Part shown: piece by piece, positions 1 through 7,600 of the stretch | How positions within the stretch are numbered: position 1 is the stretch's first letter | Layout: every line of letters begins with the position of its first letter | Origin: Bacteroidota bacterium | GTDB taxonomy: Bacteria; Bacteroidota; Rhodothermia; Rhodothermales; JAAAOL01 | DNA length: 7,838 nt | Assembly: GCA_009908885.1 (NCBI GenBank) | Contig: JAAAOL010000384.1 | Location: 1 to 7,838, forward strand | Direction: 5' to 3' | Notes under the pieces: model-generated | The model's database searches: none | What the model was told of the DNA's origin: nothing | Seen by the model: only the letters and a program-made list of their open reading frames with translations | Made by a program: the position numbers and the translations under genes

Positions 1-3
1 CCG

Positions 4-45
4 CGCCGAACGCTAAACGCCGAACCCTGGACGCAAAACACTCAA
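4..45. repeat. Degenerate tandem heptamer array
   Basis: Six consecutive 7-nt units can be read: CGCCGAA (4-10), CGCTAAA (11-17), CGCCGAA (18-24), CCCTGGA (25-31), CGCAAAA (32-38) and CACTCAA (39-45). Position 1 is C, position 3 is C and position 7 is A in all six; position 6 is A in five. The array ends two bases before the stop codon of the dUTPase gene (47-49, reverse strand), so it lies in that gene's 3' flank. It may begin before the window, although the three bases to its left do not fit the pattern. No coding function is visible. It could be a dispersed intergenic repeat or a decayed microsatellite; which one cannot be settled from this window. Confidence 0.5.
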
Positions 46-46
46 C

Positions 47-502
<456 letters not shown>

Positions 503-609
503 GCTGGATGACTCGGTGTCGGATGGGAGTTTTGCGAAGGGACGGTCCAACCTACACGGCAGCCCTCCCAAAATCGACACTCGAAAATCCGACAATTATC
601 AATTCGCAT

Positions 610-2364
610 TCACTCCACGTCGCCCATGAGCCGCTTGACGGGCGGCGCCAAGAGCAGCGCGACGAGCCCGCCGCCGCCGATGATGGTCGCCACCGTCCAG
701 AAGAGGCTGGTGGGCGCGAGCGTCTCCAGCTGCCCGGCGATGAGGCCGGCGAACAGGTTACCGAGCGCGGCGGCCACAAACCAGACGCCCATCATCTGCC
801 CGACGCGGTCCTCCGGCGCCAGCTTCGTCATCGACGAGAGGCCAACCGGCGAGAGGCACAGCTCGCCGCAGGTGTGCAGGAAGTACGTCACGATGAGCCA
901 ATTGGGCGAGACGGGGTTGTTCGGATCGGCGGTGGCGGCGCCCCACGAGAGCACGAAGAAGCCGGCCGCGAGTCCAAAGAGGCCGAGCGCGAATTTCACC
1001 GGGATCGACGGGTTTGCATTGCGGCTCGCGAGCCACGTCCACAGCCAGCCGAAGACGGGCGCGAGGATCACAATGAACGTCGGGTTGATGTTCTGCAGCA
1101 TGCTCGCCGGCATCGTCCACAGCTCGGTGAGCTGGAACGAGACGTAGCCCGCGAACCCGAGGATGAGCGCGCCGAACACGGCCGCCCCGGCCTTGCCGAC
1201 CCACCACAGGTCGGTGCGGCGGAAGAGGCGCCAGCAGACGTACCCGATCGGCAGCGCCAGGAGGAGCACCGGAAGCAGCGGCGTGGTGTCCGCCAGCCAG
1301 TTGTACGGCCCGAAGTCGCGCGCGGTGAGCTCCGCCGCGAACAGGTTGAGCGACGAGCCGGCCTGCTCGAAGCCGCTCCAGAAGAGGGCGGCCAGGATGA
1401 ACAGCCAGAAGATGACGCCGAGCCGCTTCTGCTCCTCCCGCGTGTGGCCGCCAAAGAAGATGATGTACCCGAAGAAGGCGAGCGTGATGGCCACCGCGGC
1501 CACGCCCAGCCCGCCAGCCAGCGCCTCCAGCGTGATGCCGATGATGCCCGAGCCCATGAGCCCGCCGACGAGCACCACAGCGGCCGCCACGACGGCCGTC
1601 GTCAGGTAGAAGTTGCGACTCTTGCGGGCGACGGCTTCATCGTCGTCGGCGTCGAGCAGACCGGCCGGACCGAGGTAATCGGCGCCGAGCTTGTACGAGA
1701 TGAGGCCGAGGACCATCCCGAAGCCGGCCAGCGAGAAACCCCAGTGCCAGTTGTAGCCTTCACCCACGAGGCTGCAGAGCGTGGGCCCAAGGATGGCGCC
1801 GAAGTTGATCCCCATGTAGAAGATCGAGAAGCCGGCATCGCGGCGGGCGCCGCCCTCCGGGTAGAGGTCGCCGACCATCGTGCTGACGTTCGGCTTCAGG
1901 AGCCCCGTGCCGATGACGATGAGCGCGAGGCCGAGGTAGAAGAACGTCGTCTCCGGCAGCCCGAACATGGGCAGTGCCATGCTGAAGTGGCCCGCCGCGA
2001 TGATCACGCCGCCGCGGAAGACGGCCTTGCGCTGGCCCCAGATGTTGTCCGCCACCCAGCCGCCGGGCAGCGAGAGGACGTACACGAAGAACGTGTAGAG
2101 CCCATAGATGGCCGTCGCCTTGCCCGTATCGAAGCCCAAGCCGGGGTTGCCGCCCGTGGCCGCCGCCGTCATGAACAGCACGAGCAGGGCCCGCATGCCG
2201 TAGTAGCTGAACCGCTCCCACAGCTCGGTGAAGAAAAGCGTCGACAGCCCGCGCGGGTGGCCAAAAAAATCGCCCTCGGAGAGCATGGCGGCCGGCGCGG
2301 CCCCGTCGCCCGCGGCCACATCGGCGGTCGTTTCAGACGCCTGGGTGGAAGGTTCGTCAGCCAT
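610..2364 (-). CDS. POT/PTR2-family proton-coupled oligopeptide transporter
   Basis: Inner-membrane major-facilitator carrier of the POT (PTR2, peptide:H+ symporter) family, expected to import di- and tripeptides using the proton gradient. The hallmarks are visible. The helix-1 motif ELWERFSYYGM (47-57) contains the ExxERF proton-coupling signature. The PTR2 signature starts GGWVADNIWGQRK (101-113). LLKPNVS (155-161) has the conserved helix-4 lysine, FYMGINFGAILGP (182-194) is the second PTR2 signature, FWSGFEQAGSSLN (328-340) is the helix-7 region, and GELCLSPVGLS (500-510) is the conserved helix-10 glutamate region. At 584 residues it is slightly longer than typical bacterial POTs (about 450-550). 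The excess includes an Ala/Glu/Thr-rich N-terminal extension before the family-like start GHPRGLSTLFF (35-45). An alternative ATG at residue 27 (position 2286) would remove most of it. The gene runs divergently from aspS across 244 nt. Exact substrates cannot be told from sequence, so no gene symbol is given. Confidence 0.95.
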   Translation of the reverse strand: MADEPSTQASETTADVAAGDGAAPAAMLSEGDFFGHPRGLSTLFFTELWERFSYYGMRALLVLFMTAAATGGNPGLGFDTGKATAIYGLYTFFVYVLSLPGGWVADNIWGQRKAVFRGGVIIAAGHFSMALPMFGLPETTFFYLGLALIVIGTGLLKPNVSTMVGDLYPEGGARRDAGFSIFYMGINFGAILGPTLCSLVGEGYNWHWGFSLAGFGMVLGLISYKLGADYLGPAGLLDADDDEAVARKSRNFYLTTAVVAAAVVLVGGLMGSGIIGITLEALAGGLGVAAVAITLAFFGYIIFFGGHTREEQKRLGVIFWLFILAALFWSGFEQAGSSLNLFAAELTARDFGPYNWLADTTPLLPVLLLALPIGYVCWRLFRRTDLWWVGKAGAAVFGALILGFAGYVSFQLTELWTMPASMLQNINPTFIVILAPVFGWLWTWLASRNANPSIPVKFALGLFGLAAGFFVLSWGAATADPNNPVSPNWLIVTYFLHTCGELCLSPVGLSSMTKLAPEDRVGQMMGVWFVAAALGNLFAGLIAGQLETLAPTSLFWTVATIIGGGGLVALLLAPPVKRLMGDVE

Positions 2365-2427
2365 ATTCAGTCGTGTCCGTCAGTGGGTTGGGTGCGAAGG
2401 CAGTCAACAGGAGGTGGAGCGTCCCAC

Positions 2428-2444
2428 AGCGCGCGGTACGCGCT
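2428..2444. promoter_or_regulatory. Small inverted repeat, possible operator
   Basis: AGCGCG (2428-2433) and CGCGCT (2439-2444) are inverted copies separated by five bases (CGGTA). The site lies about 65-80 nt upstream of the transporter start codon, where a regulator could bind. In DNA this rich in G and C, a six-base inverted repeat of alternating G and C can easily arise by chance, and no regulator gene is nearby, so this is a weak call. Confidence 0.15.
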
Positions 2445-2515
2445 CGTCCAAGATAGGTGCTGGCGCGCGGTCTGTCTAATTCGGATCAAAATTGCGCGAC
2501 CGCGTCAAACTTGCT

Positions 2516-2548
2516 TTTGCCTGGTTCGTAGAGACCGTACATTTTTTG
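2516..2548 (+). promoter_or_regulatory. Candidate Bacteroidota-type promoter for aspS
   Basis: TTTG at 2516-2519 is followed, 18 nt later, by TACATTTT at 2538-2545. The second element matches seven of eight positions of the Bacteroidota -7 consensus TAnnTTTG, and the first matches the -33 element TTTG. The predicted transcription start would fall near 2550-2555, leaving an untranslated leader of roughly 55 nt before the aspS ATG at 2609. The direction, spacing and placement suit aspS. The element is short and was judged by eye only. Confidence 0.35.
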
Positions 2549-2608
2549 CTGGATCGTCCCTGCTGGTTTCATTCTCCGTCCCGTTCCTGACTGACGCTGC
2601 ACGCCTCC

Positions 2609-4486
2609 ATGCCCGACCAACCCCGCGCCGCCCTCATCTCCGACGACACGCACGGCCCCCGCACGCACACCTGCGGCGACCTCCGCGCCGACGACCACGG
2701 CACGGAGGTCGTCCTGAAGGGCTGGGTCGACACGCGCCGTGACCACGGCGGGCTCGTCTTCATCGACCTGCGCGACCGCTACGGCCTGACGCAGGTCGTC
2801 TTCTCCCCGCAGGACAACGAGGACGCGTACGAGACGGCAGGCCGGCTCCGCAGCGAAGACGTCATCTCGATCCGCGGCGTGGTGCGTCCCCGCGGCGACG
2901 AAGCCATCAACCCGAACCTGCCCACGGGTGAGATCGAAGTGCGCGGGACCGAGCTCGCCGTCCTCAACACGGCCGAGCCGACCCCGTTCGTCGTCTCCGC
3001 CCACGAGGAGCGGCAGCAGGACGTCAACGAAGACCTGCGCCTCAAGTACCGCTACCTCGATCTGCGCCGGCCCGACCTGCAGGAGAAGCTCGTCACGCGC
3101 CACAGGCTCTACCAGACCACGCGCCGCTTCTTCGACACGCACGACTTCGTCGAGATCGAGACGCCCGTGCTCATGAAGTCGACGCCCGAGGGCGCACGCG
3201 ACTTCCTCGTGCCAAGCCGCATCCATCCGGGTCACTTTTACGCGCTGCCGCAGAGCCCGCAGACGTACAAGCAGATCCTGATGGTGGCGGGCATGGACCG
3301 CTACGTGCAGATCGTCAAGTGCTTCCGCGACGAAGACCTCCGCGCTGACCGCCAGCCCGAGTTCACGCAGATCGACGTGGAGATGACGTTCGCCACCGAG
3401 GAGCAGGTCTACGACCTGATCGAAGGCCTGATGGCCGACCTGTGGCGCGACCTGAAGGATGTCGACCTGGAGACACCCTTCCCGCGGATGAGCTACGACG
3501 AGGCGATGACGACGTACGGCAGCGACAAGCCGGACACGCGCTTCGGCCTTAAGCTGCACGACGTGAGTGACGCCTTCGAGAACTCGGGCTTCCGCGTCTT
3601 CGACGGCATCATCGACAAGGGCGGCACCATCGTCGCGATCAACGTGCCGGGCGAAGGCGACCGCGGCCGCGGCGCGATGGACCGGCTCGACGCCCACGTG
3701 CGCAAGCAGATCGGCGCGGGCGGGCTCGTCTACTTCAAGCTGCCGTCCGACGGCTCCGAGCTGTACGCCTCCGTCAAGTCGAGCATCCTGCCCGAAGAAA
3801 ACGTGCAGGCGGCCATCGACCAGGTCGGCGCCGAGGCGGGCGATCTCGTCCTCGTCCTGGCCGGCTCCACGCCCGACGTCTACAAGCAGGCCGGCGCGCT
3901 CCGCCTTCACATGGCCGACGACCTCGACCTCGTCCCCGACGATGCGCCCGACGACTTCCTATGGGTCACCGACTTCCCGCTCCTGGAGTGGGACGCCGAC
4001 CAGCAGCGCTACCTGGCGATGCACCATCCGTTCACGGCTCCGCGCCCCGAGGACCTCGACGCGCTGGACGACGATCCCGGCGCGGCCCGCGCTCGCGCCT
4101 ACGACCTCGTGTTGAATGGCAACGAGATCGGCGGCGGCTCCATCCGGATCCACAACCGTAGCGTGCAGCAGAAAGTCTTCCGCGCGCTCGGCATCGACGC
4201 GGACGAGGCCGAGAAGCGGTTCGGCTTCCTGCTGGATGCCTTCCGCTACGGCGCCCCGCCGCACGGCGGCATCGCACTGGGCCTCGACCGGCTCGTCATG
4301 CTCATCACGGGCGCGCAGTCGCTGCGCGAAGTCATCGCCTTCCCCAAGACGCAGAGCGCCAAGGAGCCGATGGTCGACTCCCCGGATGCCGTCGACCCCG
4401 AGCAGCTGGAGGATCTGCACATCCAGCTCGACGTGCCGGAGGACGAGCTCGCGGATCAGACGCGACCGATGGCGGAGCAGAAGTGA
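2609..4486 (+). CDS. aspS: Aspartyl-tRNA synthetase (bacterial type, possibly non-discriminating)
   Basis: Class IIb aminoacyl-tRNA synthetase that charges tRNA-Asp with aspartate using ATP; cytoplasmic dimer. The 625-residue protein has the bacterial layout. An N-terminal OB-fold anticodon-binding domain (about 18-120) carries WVDTRRDHGGLVFIDLRD (39-56). A linker with DLRLKYRYLDLRRP (142-155) follows. Class II motif 1 lies around FVEIETPVLMKSTPEGARDF (180-199). Substrate-binding PQSPQTYKQ is at 214-222 and motif 2 FRDEDLRADRQPEFTQID at 239-256. A bacterial GAD insertion domain spans about 315-425, NEIGGGSIRIHNRS lies near 502-515, and motif 3 GLDRL is at 558-562. It is somewhat longer than the roughly 590-residue E. 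coli enzyme, with a short N-terminal extension and acidic stretches such as DLDALDDDPG. His46, in RRDHGG, sits at the anticodon-recognition position where non-discriminating enzymes carry His and discriminating ones commonly Leu. The ATG at 2609 is used; no clear Shine-Dalgarno sequence is seen. Confidence 0.99.
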   Translation: MPDQPRAALISDDTHGPRTHTCGDLRADDHGTEVVLKGWVDTRRDHGGLVFIDLRDRYGLTQVVFSPQDNEDAYETAGRLRSEDVISIRGVVRPRGDEAINPNLPTGEIEVRGTELAVLNTAEPTPFVVSAHEERQQDVNEDLRLKYRYLDLRRPDLQEKLVTRHRLYQTTRRFFDTHDFVEIETPVLMKSTPEGARDFLVPSRIHPGHFYALPQSPQTYKQILMVAGMDRYVQIVKCFRDEDLRADRQPEFTQIDVEMTFATEEQVYDLIEGLMADLWRDLKDVDLETPFPRMSYDEAMTTYGSDKPDTRFGLKLHDVSDAFENSGFRVFDGIIDKGGTIVAINVPGEGDRGRGAMDRLDAHVRKQIGAGGLVYFKLPSDGSELYASVKSSILPEENVQAAIDQVGAEAGDLVLVLAGSTPDVYKQAGALRLHMADDLDLVPDDAPDDFLWVTDFPLLEWDADQQRYLAMHHPFTAPRPEDLDALDDDPGAARARAYDLVLNGNEIGGGSIRIHNRSVQQKVFRALGIDADEAEKRFGFLLDAFRYGAPPHGGIALGLDRLVMLITGAQSLREVIAFPKTQSAKEPMVDSPDAVDPEQLEDLHIQLDVPEDELADQTRPMAEQK

Positions 4487-4488
4487 CA

Positions 4489-4543
4489 CGTATGGGTGTG
4501 GGGGTGTCTGGGCGTCGTCCCTCCCCCATACGCCCACACACCC
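4489..4543. terminator. Hairpin between convergent genes, probable bidirectional terminator
   Basis: Just after the aspS stop codon, GGGTGTCTGGGCGT (4502-4515) can pair with ACGCCCACACACCC (4530-4543). The stem has 13 of 14 pairs, one C-C mismatch and a 14-nt loop. A second, mutually exclusive pairing is possible: CGTATGGG (4489-4496) is the exact reverse complement of CCCATACG (4525-4532). The element lies between aspS (rightward) and the secreted-hydrolase gene (leftward), where a two-way terminator is expected. Neither side has a run of T residues, so it is not a canonical intrinsic terminator. It could instead be a mobile intergenic repeat or an RNA-stabilising 3' stem. Confidence 0.5.
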
Positions 4544-4557
4544 AAACTCAAAGACCG

Positions 4558-4650
4558 ATGCCAGACCTTCACGTACGCAACCTGGACGAAGCGACGCTCG
4601 ACCAGCTGCGGGCGCAGGCCGAGGAGACGCTACTGAACCACAGTCATTGA
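4558..4650 (+). pseudogene. Truncated FitA/VapB-like RHH antitoxin gene (N-terminal remnant)
   Basis: An ATG at 4558 opens a 30-codon frame ending at TGA 4648-4650. Its first part, MPDLHVRNLDEATLDQLRAQ (residues 1-20) continuing AEE, closely resembles the N terminus of FitA/VapB-type ribbon-helix-helix antitoxins. In those, a short beta strand (here LHVRNL) binds DNA and the next helix (EATLDQLRAQAEE) begins the dimer fold. Family members usually run about 75-85 residues, continuing with a GRS-like turn, a second helix and a toxin-binding tail. Here the resemblance ends near residue 24 (4627-4629), and the last six residues are read from the antisense of the hydrolase gene, whose TAG stop is 4630-4632. 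No PIN-domain toxin gene follows. I infer a gene cut by an insertion or rearrangement. A functional 30-residue peptide is unlikely, since the RHH dimer core is incomplete. No clear ribosome-binding site is seen. Confidence 0.7.
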
Positions 4651-7600
4651 CCGCGTTGCAGTGTTATCCCCGGCCTGGATCCGGTAAAAGTACGTCCCGC
4701 TGGCCAGGCCGCTCGTGTCGAACACCATCTCCTTGCGGCCCGCTGGTTGTTGCTCTCGAACCAGCGTGGCGACACGCTGGCCGAGCGTATTGTACACCTG
4801 AAGCCGTACTTTCACCGCGCGGGGGAGCTCGTAGCGAATGGTCGTCCGCCCGCGGGCCGGATTCGGGTAGTTGCCATGGAGAACAAATTGCTCCGGCTTT
4901 CCAAGCTGCACTTCGACCTCTTCCGAGTACTCGGACGATCCGTCGGTGTCAACCTGCTTGAGGCGGTAGACGACGTGCTCAGCTTCGAACGGGATGTCCG
5001 CGTCGGTGAAGTGGTAGGACCGCGGCTGACTTGTCGTGCCGGCGCCTTCCACAAAACCGATCTGCTTCCATTCTTCTTCGCGCTGGAACATCCGTTCGAC
5101 TTCGAATCCAGTGTTGTTGGTCTCGCTGGCCGTCTGCCAGGTGAGATTTACGCTTTCGCTGTTCAGCGTCGCGTCGAACGATGTTAGCTCGACTGGCAAT
5201 GTCCCACCTGAGGCTGACGGCTTTTGGGTTGCCTCGAAATTTCCATCACCATCCTGGTCGATCTCAAGCATGGGGTCGGACGTTGAGGTGCCAATCATGC
5301 TGCGCGCAACAGTATTAGGACCCATGTCGACGCGCTCATACGCCGCGACGCCGGTCTCTGCTGGGGTCGCGTGGTCCTCGAAAAACAGGTCAATGGCTTC
5401 CGTCTCACCCTGCGATACAATCTCAAAGGTGTATTCCTCTCCATCGGGAAGTTCTGGGAGCACGATGGCATGTCGTCCGCGCGTTACGGTCGTGTCTTCA
5501 ATGAGAAACTTGCTTCCGGGGATTTCGGTGACCCACGAGGTATCGGACGTCGGGCCTGTGTAGTTGCCCTCCCCGTCGTAAGCGCCCAAAAATACCGACG
5601 CGCCCTGCGACGTGCTCTTGGCCGATTTGCGCGTGATCGACCCTTCGGAAGTATTGCTGCTGGAAGACACACTGGCGAGAAACCTGCGGTTCTCCTTGAA
5701 ACCTATGTCATCAACTTTGATCACTGAGTCAATCGTCCCGTCACCCGGCTCGATGACGAATTCGAAGAACCCTGATGTACCGGACTTCGGAAGGGTGGCA
5801 CTTCTCTTTGTCGATCTCAAGATATTGCCCTCACTCAGATCAAACCCGGCGACCACTTGCCTACTGCCCTGCGTGTCGTAGAAATAAACCTTGAGTTGGT
5901 CGTCGGTAGAGGAGTTGAATGTGAACGTGGTGAAGTGCAAGCTGCCCGCGTCGCTCGGAACGTATTGGATGTTGTGCTTTCTTCCGGCAGCTCCACTCTC
6001 TAGCAGGACTCCTGGATTCAATGGATTGTACAGGCAGAGAGCGCTGCTCAACTGACTGGACAGTTCGCAAGGATTCCCTATCAATCCGCCACCCTCTCCT
6101 CCATGAAAGCTCCATCCTGGTGACACCTCGGGCCGGTCATAGGTCAGTTCTGCAACCTCGTCAGCGAGCTGATCAGCCCAAGGTGCACTGACCTCTAAAA
6201 TAGCGTTTACAATAGCCGAGACTACATCCACCGATTTCTCCTCTGCGATGTTGAACCCTCCATTAAACACTGCTTCGTCTCCCAGCGTCTTATCATCCCC
6301 AAATCCAAACGAGGGACTTGTGCTTATGAGCGATGGATCAAGTGCTCCAGCCGATCGGGCATAATCAAATCCCCCTGTTAACTCACCGTCGCCGATCGTT
6401 TCTCTGTACCAACGCGGCATGTTTCCGTGCTTGACTTCCGCGCCGCTCTCTACCGTCTCGTCATTAAGAGACTCGCTTACGTCACATCCGGGTATGTTAT
6501 CGAGCCCCGAGAGATTGTCAAAAAACTCTTCACTGGCTTGCTGCTGCCAGAAATGATCGACATACGCCACATTGCTCCAGCACAGGACGCCTTCTCCGAT
6601 CGATCCATTTACGTCGTGGTCGTGAGCGCTCAAGAATGCAGTGGCTAGATCTGCGTCTGTCACAATGTCTCCGATGCGATCATCCCACGGATGGGGGTCG
6701 AGCGGGGTAAAGTGAATCTTATCATCAATTGGGACGGTAGCCATCGACGTTGACGACAACAGTCCCAAACGCTGGATGGCCTCGCTGGCGACCACTGCGC
6801 CCCGACTATGACCGATGAAATGAAGCTGGTCGAGATCCCAGTCGTCATTTAGGGCCCCCTGGAGGAGCAGCGCAACGAGCGCATCCGCAGCTCCTTCCGC
6901 GTATCCAAAGACCGGATATACTGACTCCTCGAGCCAGTCAAACATCAGGATCTTTTCTCGTTCCGAATTTCCCGACTCAACTTGCTGATACCACCCATTC
7001 TTGAGCAGGTATATCTGCCCTCCTACTTCGTCCCGAATGTCTGATGCCATTCCATAGACCCATGGATGATCAGCAGCATCACTTCCGAGCAGCCCATCGT
7101 CAGTAAGATTGAGCCCTGCCATGTTGGCGCCATGAACGATGACCGTGGTGCCGGGCTGTGGCAGGGGAGCGGGCTCTCCGTTCGCCAAATAAACGGTATA
7201 TTCTGTTCCGGTCTGATCGCTTCTGGTGTTGGCTATCAATTTCTTACCTGACACTTCCAGATACTTGATACCGGCGTTTTCAGAATTGCTCAAAAACGTG
7301 TACCACTCCTCAGTGCCCGATCCTATCGAGCCCAGTCGCGGGGGCGCCTCCCCTTCCATAGTGCGCGCATCGAGGGCAAAAACAGAGGGAAGTGTCGAGC
7401 CGAAGTTTTTATCGTTGTTAGTAGCACCAACGAATATATCTTCTGCTCCATCTCCATCCTCATCATGCAAGAGTAAATCGTACAAAAATCCTGGATTCCA
7501 GTAGCGCGAAATTTCCTTGCCATCGGCATCTACTGCGTAGACTTGACCTGGATAGTATGTCTGATGACGTGCAATGAAAACGACTTCAAGGTCAGAATCG

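Larger units (their letters stand above)
2365..2608. other. Divergent intergenic region between peptide transporter and aspS
   Basis: This 244-nt gap lies between two divergently transcribed genes and should hold the promoters of both. Its aspS-proximal half is visibly AT-richer than the flanking genes, with runs such as CAAAATT (2487-2493) and ATTTTTT (2541-2547), as expected of promoter DNA. No RNA gene or riboswitch fold was recognised, and no T-box-like element was seen upstream of aspS. For the transporter direction I found no promoter pair with convincing spacing. There is no clear Shine-Dalgarno sequence before either start codon. Confidence 0.6.

Noticed and set aside
503..595. Longer dUTPase starting at the TTG at 595
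   Set aside because: It would add 31 residues not seen in dUTPases, and the ATG at 502 gives the normal length and spacing to motif 1.
503..609. Possible terminator or regulatory hairpin between the transporter and dut
   Set aside because: Only short matches were found, such as GGAC-G-GTCC at 540-548 and five-base GGGAG/CTCCC arms, with no T-run. Nothing rises above chance for this base composition.
2365..2515. Promoter for the peptide transporter on the minus strand
   Set aside because: TTTG-like (2487-2490, reversed) and TATCTTGG (2448-2455, reversed) elements exist, but about 31 nt separates them, too far apart for a single promoter.
508..2742. A 744-codon open frame on the plus strand, antisense to the peptide transporter
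   Set aside because: Its product is a low-complexity string of Arg, Glu, Ala and His typical of the antisense of a GC-rich gene. It has no recognisable domain and lies opposite a gene with clear POT motifs. It also runs on into the aspS start in the wrong frame.
2486..3910. A 474-codon minus-strand frame opposite aspS
   Set aside because: Composition dominated by Val, Asp, Arg and Ala, with no motifs, and fully antisense to a certain aspS. It is a by-product of strong third-position GC bias.
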